Notes: a model not told the origin generated them from the letters alone. 64,000 nt of DNA from Amaranthus tricolor (GCF_026212465.1 NC_080050.1:31389070-31453069), one strand, 5' to 3'; positions 26,262 through 39,128 are shown, counted from the stretch's first letter. Made by a program: numbers and translations.

Positions 26262-26919
26262 CCCCTACCTGACGATTGCTCAACCATTGTTCATGGAGAG
26301 TGCCGGTGGAGGTAGATCGGAACTTCCTCAGGATTAACCCCTTCATTTCGCCCCAAGTGGTCATAGGATGACGCTTGTGCTCCCATTGATACCAAAATAG
26401 CGCGTCACCCTCCAGCGCCACCACCGCCGTCTCCAGCCTGTCCTCCTCTGAGAGCCGATAAAACTTAAAGAAGCGTTCAGCACGGAGGATCCATCCATCT
26501 GGGTTCTCTCCATTAAAGGCGGGCATGTCCAGCCTCTTAAACCGCCAGTTAGCACCGTTGCCTTGGTTCCCTCCCATTCCACCTTCATCAAGAATACGAT
26601 TATGAATGGGCGTACCTCTTGTTTGTGCCCTAGCATCTAATTCCCCTGACTCTCCTTCGACACGCGAACGAAGGGCTCCCAACGTGTCACGCACCTCTCG
26701 CTGGAAGCGCTCCTGGTCATCGCGATTGTGCGCTACTCGCCCATCTAACTGTAGTGAAAAAGCCGCCAGTTCTCGCCGGAGATGTTCAGAAAGCTGTTGC
26801 TGTTGTTCAGCTCGAGAAGTAGCTAGGGCATTTGCAATCTCCTCAGCCACGATTGCATGCATTTCCGTCATCCCCTGCTCCAGTTGTTCGATTCTCTGAG
26901 TTACCGTTGATGGCGCCAT
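26262..26919 (-). pseudogene. Gypsy gag, N-terminal part
   Basis: Starts at ATG 26919 (MAPSTVTQRIEQLEQGM) with a heptad-like coiled region of about 90 residues. The retrotransposon gag core follows (PDGWILRAERFFKFYRL, ALFWYQWEHKRHPMTTWGEM). The frame is lost at a run of four G (plus-strand C 26262-26265), after which gag continues in the next frame. Confidence 0.92.
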
Positions 26920-26942
26920 CGACCTGTCCCTTGATCGACGAT

Positions 26943-26954
26943 GCTCTGATACCA
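26943..26954 (-). promoter_or_regulatory. Primer binding site of the Gypsy element (tRNA-iMet)
   Basis: TGGTATCAGAGC on the minus strand, four bases inside the 5' LTR, matches the 3' end of plant initiator tRNA-Met. Confidence 0.93.
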
Positions 26955-26958
26955 GGTT

Positions 26959-27313
26959 TGTAAAGAATCAACTATATCAAAGTATAATGAAATCAGTAAT
27001 GAACTTTCCAGAAATAATCCACAAAAAAATTGATTGAGTATATTGCTGTGAAAATCAGAGTAACAAAAGTATACCCCACTTCGAGAGGAGGCTCCCTCCA
27101 AAAACAAACTCAATAACAAACTTTCTGATACCCATTATAATCCATGCCTCAAGTATTTAAGCAACAGAAATAACAAACTAATGACATCACTCACAAAAAT
27201 AATGACATCATAAAATATTCAAAATATTAATTAACTAATTCTTAGTTGTCCTTTTCCTTGAGTATGTGAATACGATCGGTGGTTTATTGGGCCGACCCTG
27301 TTGAGTCCTTGCA
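26959..27313 (-). repeat. 5' LTR of the Gypsy element
   Basis: 355 bp, TG...CA, the partner of 21926-22280. The 5-bp duplication GATTC follows at 27314. Confidence 0.96.
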
Positions 27314-27382
27314 GATTCATCACAGAGCGGACGAGAACATGACATGTGAACGATAATTTCTACTGGAAATTCTGAAATAATG

Positions 27383-27622
27383 TACTCCTTAGTCCAGATA
27401 GATTTGCATCAAAGAGAAAAGAAGGATTTTTAAGAAAAATGTGGATATTGGTAATAAATGAAGAGAGAGAATGAATTGGGGGAAGGAAACTAAAACAGAG
27501 TTAAAATGTATGGATGAGATTAAAAGAAAGTGGAGGTTATTGTCCAAAAATAAAAATGATGCAAAATGAATGGGATGGACTAAAATGGCAATTCATGCAA
27601 AATGAGTAGGACGGAGGGAGTA
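27383..27622. mobile_element. Stowaway-like MITE
   Basis: 240 bp with TA at both ends. Left TACTCCTTAGTCCAG and right (complement) TACTCCCTCCGTCCTACTC share the family end, and both arms run on to TTTTGCAT/ATTTGCAT. The interior resembles the degraded copy near 55190-55450. Confidence 0.72.
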
Positions 27623-28787
27623 TATCACAAGCATAAGTGCTCAGTTATAGTGAAAAACAGATTCCTGTACCATAATAGTGTGTATACCTCATAAGATAAT
27701 ACAGGATAATCATTCATCTTTGTCTAACTCAATGGTGCGGTTCTTTTATGGTTAACAATTATCAAGAGACTATTAAGCACCAGAGCTTTCCAAGTTTGAA
27801 TCAAAAGAGAATATATCATCCAAACCATATTAAACCCTCATTGAGAAAGATAGAGAACTGCAATCGTGGTTTGAACAAAAGTTTGCAGTGAATACAACCC
27901 ATTAACCAATACAAAGAAACTTACGATCATCACTTGTCAATTGACAGTTACGTAGTGGGTGCTGCAAGGGCAAAGACCACACAGCTACTATCCAATATCA
28001 ATGTCGAATCTGATCTGGATCCCTTATATCCAAAAGAGGAACAGATTTCAAGTATTTCTCAAGAAGGAACTAAAGATAAGTCGGAAGAGAGAAAAACTAT
28101 TAAAGTTCACTCGTCAACTGACAGTTGAGTATTGCATGGTAGAAAGACAACGATCACTGAACTCACTATCCAGTATCCAATATTTGAATCTGATAAAATC
28201 ATACTCTGCATTCCTAAGATCCAAAATCGAACACAATTGCAAAGTACATTCCTTAGGCTTTCTGTCTGCCAAGGGAGTGAGATCAAAACATCCAACTACA
28301 GGCATAATCCCTAGCACAAATTGAAGTGTCCCTCACAGAAGCATAAAAATAAGATGGTCAATCAACAAACAAGGAAACCCTACATCACAGTTAATGTCAA
28401 TCAACAAACAGAGAACCCTACATCACATCAAAATGATAAAATCAAGATATATAACAAAAATAACAGTATAACTTAATAACAAAAGAGTAATCACTCCAAA
28501 TTCTCGAACTAAAGGGAATATGCTAATGTTTCTTGCTAAAATCTAACAGATTACATTTTTGTTACTATATGATTCAAGAACATAAGCAAGAGCTAAGAGA
28601 TAGGTATAGAAACCAAAATCCTTGTCCAACCTCCCTCCCTTAAACCAACTTTCTAGCTAAAAGCTAGAATGCCCTCTACTAGCTCTACTGACACATTGGT
28701 GTATGAAACAGCCTCCCCTCTTTCGAACATATTTAGAACAAACCATGTTAGGGATAGTTCTAAATATTTCAAAACAAAAGAAAAACC
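27623..28787. other. Spacer between the Gypsy/MITE block and the SRO stop codon
   Basis: No conserved frame. The part nearest 28787 is probably the SRO 3' untranslated region. A motif CAACTGACAGT / CAATTGACAGT recurs at about 27936 and 28116, but I see no larger repeat. Confidence 0.4.
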
Positions 28788-31013
28788 TTAATTTGAACCT
28801 TGAAGCCTAGCCATAGCAGAATATAGCATCTCATTGCCAACAACTGATTTCAAACGCTGGACGAACAAATCTTTAGCCAATTCCCCAGCCTGAAAGAACA
28901 GGAAAAACGTACTCAGAAAAAAAAAAAAAAAAAAAAAAACATTCAATGTCGGGGGACACCACGTAGCGTAACTGTAGTCACTATAATTGGTCAGTTTACA
29001 CTGCATAACACCTTGCATAATCTACACGATAGAAGGACTTGCAACCACTAAATGGCACGGTGAAACAACAGAACCTTCCACAATTTACACTATGGAAGAA
29101 CTTGCAACCACTAAACATGCAAGCACCGACAAAAGGAACTTTAAAAAGAACAGATACCTACATCTGTAAAGGCTATAACATACATTTATGGAATCAAAGT
29201 GGCAGCAATACCAACTAACTTAATAACGTATCCATAAACCTAGAATAAATGATAATCTACCTAATCCAATCAAGAAGAAATTATATGCTCATTAGGAGTT
29301 ACTCAAAAAGTACAGAAATCATCAAGATACCTTAAATGCCCTGCACAGAGCCTTCAGCTCTTCAAGTTTCGAAGCTGGAAGTGCGATCCCCAATTGAGAA
29401 AAAAACAACTTCGACGGTCCCTCAGGTGCCCACTTCATGACCTCCTCTTCTCCCTCTTTTGTTCCTAAAAGGAAACAGAACAACGAATTTGAAAATAGAA
29501 ACACTAGCAAATATAAATCGGCCACGACAAATTGCCTGCCACGAATTAAACCTGCACTCCTTTTGTTTCCTCCAGTACAACGAGGAATACTTCAACTCAC
29601 CTTGCAAAACATTGGAACATTTGTAGCTCACAACACATTCAGGGAGTATGTGAGTGTTCATATTGGTCGTCCACACTACAAACCACTTAGGATTCACAGT
29701 ATCATCCACCCCATTATCAAAAGCTGTACTAGATGGACTAAACTGTTGAGATCCAGCATCAATTTTCTCCAAATTTCCCAAGACAACCCGGCACAATAAA
29801 ACATGTTTTTCACCATTATCATCTGCCTGAGCTAACAAATCACTGAATGACAAATTCAACAACCAAAAGTTAAAACATTGTTTCAGAAACCAGCATCAAA
29901 ATTAAGTAGAAACATAAAGCAGAACCCTCATAGCCATTACCTAAGATGAGGCAGCCGACCTGGAGACAAATAAACACCAACACCATGAGCTTGTAAACCG
30001 GAAACCTTACTCGGAACTCCAAACCCATGAGCTAATATATCTGAAACTCCCTTTCTGGATGTCCCATGCCACGCAAAAACAGTATTGGACTGACCTCCAC
30101 GAGCAGCCTGAGTGATCTGCATTGTCTTGTGAAAAGCCATAGCCCGCGCCTTTTCATGAGGTCCAGTATAAGTAAGCTTATGAATGGCAGTAACCTCAAC
30201 TCTGGAATCCACCATCTTCATTCCACCCAAAAACAATTTCTTGACATCCGAAAACGCCTTTTCTTGCTCATTAATCAACCTAACACTCGGCCATTCAAAT
30301 TTATCAATAGGTTTCTCATCCTCAATATGCAAATTACGTTTTATATTGAACCGTTCTGAACCAGTTCCACTGTTGCGAGAATCAGCAGTATCCTCTACAT
30401 CATGAACTACTACTTTGCCCTCCCGCTTCCTCTTCTTGTCATTGTTATTCATAATCTTACTATCAACATTATTTATATTATCTATGTTAATTTCAATTTC
30501 AATCTTAGGGTTTATACCATTATTACTACACTCATCTTTCTCACCTACTAATTCTTCATCACCATCAGAATAATTATTATAATTATCAACTAAAGATTCA
30601 TCAACAAAAAATTTAGGAAAAAAACAACTACCCTTTATATCAATCCAAGCAATAGATCGTTGCAACCCACTACTCCCGATTTCAATTTTCAACATCCGAT
30701 AAAAATCAAACATAAAATTATCACCTTCAACTTCAACTTCAATAATCGGAATTCCTTTCGAAAACGCCGATCTGGCACTCGAAACAACATGGCTTGGAAG
30801 TTCCACCCATTTCTCATCGGACCACTCCATCAACCTCTCCGGCGCTTGACTTTTCTTGAAATTATTGAAGTTGTGAATAATGGATTCCTTTGAAACGCAA
30901 TCTCTATAACAATTCCATTCTTTTGAATCATTCTTCTTAGGATTTTGTTCAGAATTAATGGCGGTGGTATTTACAGGCCCATAACCAGAGGTTGCTTGAA
31001 CTAAGCGCTCCAT
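28788..31013 (-). CDS. RCD1/SRO family protein (WWE-like, PARP-like and RST domains)
   Basis: Plant stress and redox regulator family that binds transcription factors through its RST domain in the nucleus. Exons on the minus strand: 31013-29941, 29842-29601, 29464-29331 and 28889-28788. Borders are GT-AG and phases are continuous; 516 residues. The WWE-like region is at roughly residues 50-135 (RLMEWSDEKWVELPSHVV, FDFYRMLKIEIG, IAWIDIKGSCFFPKFFVD). An acidic, Asn-rich linker follows with a basic KKRKREGK likely to act as nuclear signal. The PARP-like fold contains FAWHGTSRKGVSDILAHGFG, GVGVYLSP and HVLLCRVVLGNLE. RST spans the last ~70 residues (GPSKLFFSQLGIALPASKLE to YSAMARLQGSN). The start is ATG 31013, as the codon before it is GTG. 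The WWE part argues for the RCD1/SRO1 group, but the protein is shorter than RCD1, so no exact symbol is given. Confidence 0.92.
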
Positions 31014-31099
31014 CACCGGAGAAAAGATCTGAGAAGAGAGAAAATGACTTTTTACAATTTGCCGGCGGGGACAAAAGAATTAAGATGAACAAGGTTTCA

Positions 31100-31107
31100 T
31101 ATTTATA
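31100..31107 (-). promoter_or_regulatory. Probable TATA box of the SRO gene
   Basis: TATAAATA on the minus strand, about 87 bases upstream of the start codon. This implies a short leader of about 55 bases. Confidence 0.6.
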
Positions 31108-31537
31108 GAACCGGTGTACTCAACCCGGATTTTACCCGGTTGTTTGGTTAAGTCGGTTTATTTTGGATATAATTGTCATTTCAACGACAAAAGAATTAAA
31201 TACTTAAAATATAAGTTAATCTATAAGTTAAAATATAGTTAATGAAATTTTATTTTGTTTGCCTAAATGCAAAGATTATTAATATTGAATTTTTATAATT
31301 TTTAATTATGCATAAGCCAAAATAATAAGAGTTAAAATATTGTCTTGAAAAATGTAAAAAATCAAATGGAACAAGAAGGAATAAAAGAAATGTCACTTAG
31401 TGTTATTCCTTTGAGCCCTTCCTTTCCTTCAAATTGTTCTCAATTTCTATATGAAATTCTCTTAAAAGGGTAATAATTGATAATAAATAGATTCTTTTAA
31501 TATTTATGGACAACATGAAGGATTATAAATTTCATTA

Positions 31538-31698
31538 TTATTAATAATTAATAATTAATAATTAATAATTAATAATTAATAATTAATAATTAATAATTAA
31601 TAATTAATAATTAATAATTAATAATTAATAATTAATAATTAATAATTAATAATTAATAATTAATAATTAATAATTAATAATTAATAATTAATAATTAT
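31538..31698. repeat. 7-bp tandem array ATTAATA, about 23 copies
   Basis: Uninterrupted heptamer repeat over about 161 bases, about 525 bases upstream of the SRO start codon. Each unit joins its neighbour to form the palindrome TAATTA. Confidence 0.95.
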
Positions 31699-32332
31699 AA
31701 AGGAGTTGAAATGGAAAAATATCAGATAAAAGAGGAACCTTGTAAAAGTGTGGTATATGAGGAGTCAGCAGATAATAATTGACTTGAGGATTTTTTTTTC
31801 AATTTTTAATTAATTTATTGAGAAAGACTTGAGCATTAAGACTAATATAGAAGGATGATTGATTTCATTTCTTCTTCCCCAAGAAAGCATTTTTCTTTTA
31901 ATTACGTGAAAACCTAATTTTTATATTTTAATGAGGAGAATGCGGTGGAAAGTCTACCTTTTGACTATTTTCTAGTTCCTTCTTCGGCTCTAGAAGGAAG
32001 CCTTTCATTGTATAAAAAATGTTTATATAAATTAAGAAAAATTATAATTTTTAAAAGACTTTTATCTGTTTTTTTCAAATTGTATATATAAATTTTAATG
32101 TTAAACTTTAAATACTAATTAATATGAACAAATATATTTATGTAGAATATTGTAGCATTAGCAGATTCGCCTCAATATATATTATTTAAATATCAACTTT
32201 TTAAATATTTTAAAAACCCACAATTAAAATTATTTGACTTTGCATCGAGATCTGCAAAAAAGTAAATGGATAAAACAAATGAAAACAGAAAGAATATCAT
32301 TTAAATAGTGGATATTATTTAATCAAATAACA

Positions 32333-33197
<865 letters not shown>

Positions 33198-34414
33198 AAT
33201 AAATAAGAAATGAACATAAATCTTTTTATGTCTTTTTCCATTTCATTGATTATTATTTACCTTTTTTGATAATTTTTTATTGGGCTAGTTTAGAGAATTT
33301 ATATATTCATAAATTTATATTAAGACAAATCAAACAAAAATACAATTTGACTATGTTTTAACGTATAGATAGAAAATAAAATATAAACTAAAGAAAATTT
33401 GTGTATAATGTTAGAAACGAATAAGACTTTTGATCGAAGTTTATCGTTTTCTAAAGTTATTAATTTGGATCTTAAGTCTACAAGTATTCCAAACAAATTA
33501 AGAAAAGAATAAGTCATCCAAAAGCATCCTCTTATTTTTTTTATTAGATAAGAATCATGTTCTTTCATAATTTATTAAAAATATAAATTTTTCAATAAAA
33601 CTCATTTAATTTTTATTTGGATTATAGGGTAGGTTGAGAGAAGAGAAGCATATCTGAGACTTGATCTTAAGATCATCATATCTAAAAAAAATATAATACT
33701 TACTACAATTGAAACAAAACTCATTTCTAATAAAACTCTCAACTTTCAAGCTATATTTGATTAATCCCATTTTTATTCCTTTTATGAATGTTGTTTGTTA
33801 TGTTGTTTGAAGATATACTTGATAAAACTCTCAAAAATTAAATTTTTATTGTTTATATTCATTAGTTGTGTTGATTAGCTTTTTTGGTTATCATTTCAAG
33901 CTTGCAAACCATTTTCACGGAGTTTCAAATTTAAGTTTTGTATGTTTTTTTGGTTTATTCTTGATCTTTCTCCTATTTTTTGTGTAACTTCTAATTTTAT
34001 TTATGTATTTTAATTTTAGTCATCATATGATATTGCATAATTGTTGTTTATTATTTGCCTCTTGTTCTGTTCATATTTATGTCATTGGTGCTTGAATGCT
34101 GAAGTTACATGTTGTCGATAATTTTGATTGTTGTAATGTTGGTTAGTGAGTAGTTAGTTAGGGTTGGGTTACCTCAACCCTTGTTGATAGGTAGATAATA
34201 ATGAAGTATCGATCAAATACGGGTCGAATGGAGACCTAGGAGAAGGATTGCTCCATCCATTGTTAAAGGATTGTCATGATTGCTTTTGGAAGGCCAATTA
34301 AGGTTGAATCCCGAAGTAACCTAAACACTTGCTCTTTGACATTGTTGTATTATTAGCCCCTATTATACTCCTATTATAATATTTTTGACTCGAACAAGCC
34401 CTGAATTCTATTGG
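33198..34414. other. Spacer, no gene seen
   Basis: AT-rich flank of the Copia insertion. No conserved frame or bounded repeat was recognised. Confidence 0.5.
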
Positions 34415-34419
34415 CAAAC

Positions 34420-34627
34420 TGAAGAGTTGAATAACTCTCAATTTGGGGTTTAATATGTGTTTGTATTGCTTCAATTCTCTTGAATATAGAGTACAACCCT
34501 TATAAAGAGTAATAGTTACTATAATTACAAAGATATCAATCTCCTAATAATCCTCTAATTATCTCCTAAATATCTAATATAATGAAACTATACATAAATA
34601 AAATATATTGTTTTATTCTTTCCTTCA
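34420..34627 (-). repeat. 3' LTR of the Copia element
   Basis: 208 bp, TG...CA. It shares long blocks with 39142-39350. Confidence 0.95.
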
Positions 34628-34638
34628 CTCCCCCTCAA
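34628..34638 (-). promoter_or_regulatory. Polypurine tract of the Copia element
   Basis: TTGAGGGGGAG on the minus strand directly adjoins the 3' LTR, the usual Copia form. Confidence 0.85.
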
Positions 34639-34719
34639 TTGGGTAGTGGGATCTTGAACGCCCAACTTGACATATGGAATATGAATTATCTTGTGCTCAA
34701 GCTTTTCCTTTATGAAGTG

Positions 34720-35121
34720 TCAATCAACTTCCACATGCTTCGTTCTGTCGTGTTGAACTGGGTTCTCTGATATGCTAATCGCAGCTTTATTATCACAATT
34801 TAGCTCACAACTGTTCTGCTTGAATCCAAGTTCTGTGAGTAACTTTCGAATCCATAGAACCTCCGTTATGCCCTTAGCTATCCCTCTAAACTCAGCTTCT
34901 ACACTGGATAAGGCCACCACTTTCTGTTTCTTTCTCTTCGATGTTACAAGATTTTCTTCCACAATAGTAAAGTATCCTGAAGTTGACTTTCTCTCATCTC
35001 TATCACCTGCCCAATCAGCATCTGTATAAGCTTGTAAATCAAGATGACCGTTTCTTTGAAAAACTATGCCCCTTCCTGGTGTATCTTTGAGATATCTCAA
35101 AATTTTGTTAACTGCTTCCAT
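34720..35121 (-). pseudogene. Copia RNase H
   Basis: ILRYLKDTPGRGIVFQRNGH, AYTDADWAGDRDERKSTSGY, VALSSVEAEFRGIAKGITEV and NCDNKAAISISENPVQHDRT are the standard Copia RNase H blocks, with catalytic D and E present. It is separated from RT by a stop. Confidence 0.93.
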
Positions 35122-35136
35122 ATGTTGAATCTGCGA

Positions 35137-35955
35137 TTAATGCATAAACCTGCTTACAATCCCAACAACATAAGCAATATCTAGACGTGTATGTGAGAGG
35201 TATATTAGCTTTCCCACCAACTTTTGATATTGTACACGATTAGCTGCTTCTGCTCCTTCTAATGTTTGCAGGTCATGATTAACCATGATAGGAGTTTCTA
35301 CTGGTTTACAATCTAACATCCTTTTTTCAGCGAGCAAGTCCATGACATATTTCCTCTGGCAAATGAATATCCCTTCATTCGATTTGAGTACTTTAATCCC
35401 CAGAAAGTACTTGAGTCTCCCCGGATCCTTCATCTCAAGCTCCTTAAACAGTTTCTCCTTTAGTGCCTGTATCTCAGCTTTGTCATTGCCTGTAATGATC
35501 ATATCATCCACATAGATGATAAGACATGTTATCAAATTTTCCCTCTTCTTGAAAACAGCGTGTGGTCGAAATTACTTTGGTGGTAACCAAATTTTTTCAT
35601 TGCAAGAGTGAATCTGCCAAACTATGCCCGGGGAGATTTTTTTAAGCCATATAGAGCCCTTTTTTAACTTGCACCCTTCATTTTCAGTGAAGTTTCTTGA
35701 GAACCCTGGTGGTGCTTGCATATACACTTGTTCTTGTATTTCTCCATGTAAGAAAGCGTTCTTTACATCGAACTGATGTAGCGACCAGTCTTTATTTGCT
35801 GCAACTGAGAAGAGTACTCTGATTGTGTCAAATTTTGCTACCGGTGAGAATGTCTCAAAGTAGTCTATCCCATATGTTTGAGTGTACCCTTTTGCAACTA
35901 GGCGAGCTTTGTACCTCTCTATCGTTTCATCGCTCTTATGCTTGATTGTGAACAC
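35137..35955 (-). pseudogene. Copia reverse transcriptase
   Basis: FTIKHKSDETIERYKARLVA, KGYTQTYGIDYFETFSPVAK and FDVKNAFLHGEIQEQVYMQ form the fingers/palm; after a frame break near 35540-35660 come CLIIYVDDMIITGNDK (catalytic YVDD) and DPGRLKYFLGIKV. At least one frame change lies in the loop between the two parts. Confidence 0.94.
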
Positions 35956-36189
35956 TCATTTACAACCTACAACTTTCTTCCCTTTTGGAATTTTTCATTT
36001 TTCCCATGTTTGGTTTTTGATTAGGGCTCTGATCTCTTCATCCATAGCATGTCTCCAATGTGTTCTTTTAAGCGCTTCATTCACTGTCTTAGAGATATCG
36101 TATGAGTATAAGGCAGTGTTGAAGGCCTTAGCTGATTTGGACAAGGTTTCTTTATTTTGTTCTCCTATTGGGTATTTCGACCTTTTTGC

Positions 36190-36762
36190 TTAATACTCTG
36201 GATCATATCTTCTCGGAGGAACCCCTCTAGTGCTTCTAGGAGGCAGATTGTACCTAGTTGTCTCTTCATGTGTCTCATTTCTTTCTACCTGTGGTAACTC
36301 AATAACAGGATCATCTTTAACAATATTACTAGGAGGTAAAGGAGACAAAGTTACCTTTGTGGAATCCTCTGTGGGATCGTTAGACAGGGATGGTGGTTGT
36401 GGTTGAGATGAAGATTGTACCATTGTTTAAGAGGCAGTCTCTATGGCATTGTCAACTTGCTCATTTTGGTCTGTGTTAACTATGAGCCAACTCAGATCGT
36501 CGTGGATAGTCTGATTCTCCCCCTGACATCTAAGGTGGTAATAGTAGTAAGAGTCTTCATGGAAATCACAATCCATAGTGATGTACATATGGTTTGTGAG
36601 AGGGTCAAAACATCTGTATCCCTTCTGGTTTGTTGTATACAGCCCGTGGTTCAAATTTTGTGTGGTTTTGTTTAGGGAGATGGACATAGGCAATACAACC
36701 AAAGATTTTTGGTGGAAGAGAGTGAGTATAGAGAGCGGTTGTGTATAGAAAAAGGGTTTCAA
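36190..36762 (-). pseudogene. Copia integrase-RT linker region
   Basis: Includes KGYRCFDPLTNHMYITMDCD, the conserved end of the integrase C-terminal region, then a Pro/Ser-rich linker ending TRYNLPPRSTRGVPPRRYDP. A stop lies at 36424-36426. Confidence 0.85.
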
Positions 36763-37276
36763 GGGGGTGTTTTGTGTTTGAGGCTTTTTGTGGGAAGACG
36801 GTTGGAGATATAGTTAGCTGTGGCTATGGCTTCAGGCCAAAAATTGGTGGGGACACTTGATTCAATCATGATAGAATGGGCAATATTCAAGAGGGTTCTG
36901 TTTTTCCTTTCAGCAATTCTATTTTGTTGAGAGGTATGGGGACATGAGGTTTGGTGTATAAGCCCATTATCATATAAGAAAGTTTGCATTTTATGATTAA
37001 TATACTCCCCTCCATTAAACGAAGGATCCAAATTTGTTTTTGAAATTGGGTGAGTATTATTTTATTAAAAAAAAAAAACTCATATACTTTAGATTTGTGT
37101 TTAACAAAATATACCCAACTTATTCTAGTGCAATCATCAATAAACAAGATGTAATAAGAAAAAACAGAAGTCCCTCCATCAGGAGCGGGTCCCCAATTAT
37201 CAGAATGTATAATCATAAACGGTTCACTAGAATGACTGAATAATACCAATGTTTGTGGCTTTTTGCCAAAATACAT
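36759..37276 (-). pseudogene. Copia integrase core
   Basis: MIIHSDNWGPAP (first Asp), YYILFIDDCTRISWVYFVKH, then in the next frame NGGEYINHKMQTFLYDNGLI and TSQQNRIAERKNRTLLNIAH (catalytic Glu region). A frame break near 37030-37075 coincides with a run of A. Confidence 0.92.
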
Positions 37277-37770
37277 GACTCACAATCAAAATAAGTTTAG
37301 AACCACGTAAAGATGGAAAAAGATGTTCTAAGTACTCTAATGAAGGGTCTCCAAGACGACGATGCCATTTCCACAATTGTTGTTCCACAGATCCACGAGC
37401 AAGGATTGCGTAGCCTTTTTGAGACACCTCCTCCACATAGTACAAAGCATCTTTCTCAGTACCATGCCCAATAACGTTCCTTGTTTGCAGATCCTGTATA
37501 ACACAACATTTAGCACCCATTAGGACAGTATAATTTAACTCCTTAGTCAGCTAACTAATAGAAAGAAATTTATGAGACAAATTTGGTACAAAAAGACAGT
37601 TATTTAATTGAATATTCGGAAGAACATTAATTTTCCCAGCTCCTTCAACTCTCAGACATTCACCATTTGCTGTCTGGATAAGAGGCTTTTTTGCCATGTC
37701 AAAGGAAATAAGATTATTCGGGTCATATGTCATGGTGTCCGTGGCCTAGCAATCAAATATCCACTTGGAA
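37227..37770 (-). pseudogene. Copia protease remnant and GAG-pre-integrase zinc region
   Basis: WIFDC-stop-ATDTMTYDP stands where the protease catalytic DSG should be; the stop is at 37746-37748. FVPNLSHKFLSIS follows, then LQTRNVIGHGTEKDALYYVE and LWKWHRRLGDPSLEYLEHLF, the family's GAG-pre-integrase block. Confidence 0.9.
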
Positions 37771-38149
37771 TTTTTTTTGGGTTTTATTTTCCTTAAGTCA
37801 TGAGAGGGCAAGATGGGGTTTTGAGGGATACGTACATTCTGGAACAGATTGTTTTATAAATGTGGGTGAACATTCTGGAATGGGTTGGTTTATAAATGTG
37901 GGTTTTTGGGATGTTTGTGTTGTCAGTTAATATGAACCGTCCCTCTCCCTTTGCTCTTTCTCTCTCCTGCTTTTACCTTCTTTCTCATTCATGGCTCCCT
38001 TCTTTTCTTCACATGGTACTGGATCGATACTCAGGTAAGCATGAGATCCACTTCCCCTTTTTCGGTCATCGCCCCTTCTGTACTCCGATCTGTTGGTTTC
38101 CTTTTTCCGGCGAGCTTGGTGCTCTTCCCACCAGTCAGGGAAGCAGATG

Positions 38150-38859
38150 ATTTAAAGCAACCCTCTTTTGTGTGTTTACTTCCGCCACAATGAGTGCAAT
38201 GGAGGTGATGAACCCACCGCGGGTCCCTGAGGGGTTAGCATACCCCTATGATGGCTTGATGTCTCCTGATGTTTTTGGTCTTGTAATGAGTCCACTCCCA
38301 ATTCCTGAGGGTTTATAACCCGATGATGGGTTTTCGGTTAATATCTCTCTCCTTGAGATCTCTCTTCTGATAGAGGCATACGCATCTTCTACTGTTGGTA
38401 GTGGAGTCTTGTTCAGTATATCCCTTCGGTCCTTTTTCATATGTTTCGTTGATGCTTGAGAGAAACTGATACAGCTTGTTCCTTTGTGAAATATCATTAT
38501 AAATGGTGATGTCTTCAGGTTGTTTATGGGATTTGGGATTATTCTATCGATCTCTTTCCAGAGTGAGACCATTTTCCTATAGAACACCTTTATGGAGTCA
38601 CTATTCTGCTTCATTGTGTTTGCTTTTGCTGTCAAGTCATAGACTTGAAGTTCGTCTTGCCCACTGCTGTAAAGAGTGTCAATCTCTTTCCATAAATCTT
38701 GTGCTGTCGGGTAATCGAGGAAATTGTTGACCAGGTCAGTCTCAATGTGCTCAATGATCCATGAGACAACTGTTGCATCTTGTTGGGCCCAATTTGTGTA
38801 TCCTTAGTTGTTTGGTTGTGGTGGGAAAGTGATGATGTGATTGAGCTTGCCCCGCCCAC
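38150..38859 (-). pseudogene. Copia gag with CCHC knuckle
   Basis: Gag pieces IYGKRLTLFTAVG and LTAKANTMKQNSDSIKVFYR plus SLWKEIDRIIPNP, across at least two frames. Near 38155-38200, CTHCGGSKHTKEGC fits the CX2CX4HX4C nucleic-acid-binding knuckle exactly. Confidence 0.88.
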
Positions 38860-39128
38860 TTATGGCTAGGTACATCAATTTGGACCACTTTGTGTAATTC
38901 TAGTGGTTGAGTTTTTCATTGAGGTTAATGTTCTGGTTCGACCCTCTTTCATGGCCGAATTTATTTGTTGTTAGGGTTTGGATGATTTTCAGTAATTGGT
39001 TCATTGTGGCTGGTTGTTCAACCATTTCGTGTGTTGGTTTTGGTTCGCCAGTTTCTGACATGATTTCAGGTAAGTTAAATGGTAGATGATGTGGCTAAAG
39101 AACGAATTTGGTCCCTTGAACCACCGTT

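Larger units (their letters stand above)
21926..27313 (-). mobile_element. Ty3/Gypsy chromovirus LTR retrotransposon, complete ends, broken ORF
   Basis: 5388 bp. Identical 5-bp target duplications GATTC stand at 21921-21925 and 27314-27318. The two 355-bp LTRs start TG and end CA and differ at four positions by my reading. Sense is minus, so the right LTR is the 5' one. Order: PBS, gag, zinc knuckle, protease, RT, RNase H, integrase, chromodomain, purine tract. Integrase before the 3' end and a C-terminal chromodomain place it among the chromoviruses. The single long ORF is interrupted by one nonsense codon and four one-base frame changes, so this copy is non-autonomous as sequenced. Confidence 0.97.

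Noticed and set aside
24505..26899. Plus-strand frames of 62-167 residues over the Gypsy element
   Set aside because: Antisense shadows of gag and pol.
21868..27119. Paired 72-residue minus frames at 21868-22086 and 26901-27119
   Set aside because: They are the same LTR sequence translated twice, not a duplicated gene.
27934..28324. Overlapping plus and minus frames of 60-121 residues
   Set aside because: No family similarity and overlapping frames on both strands; most likely SRO 3' flank.
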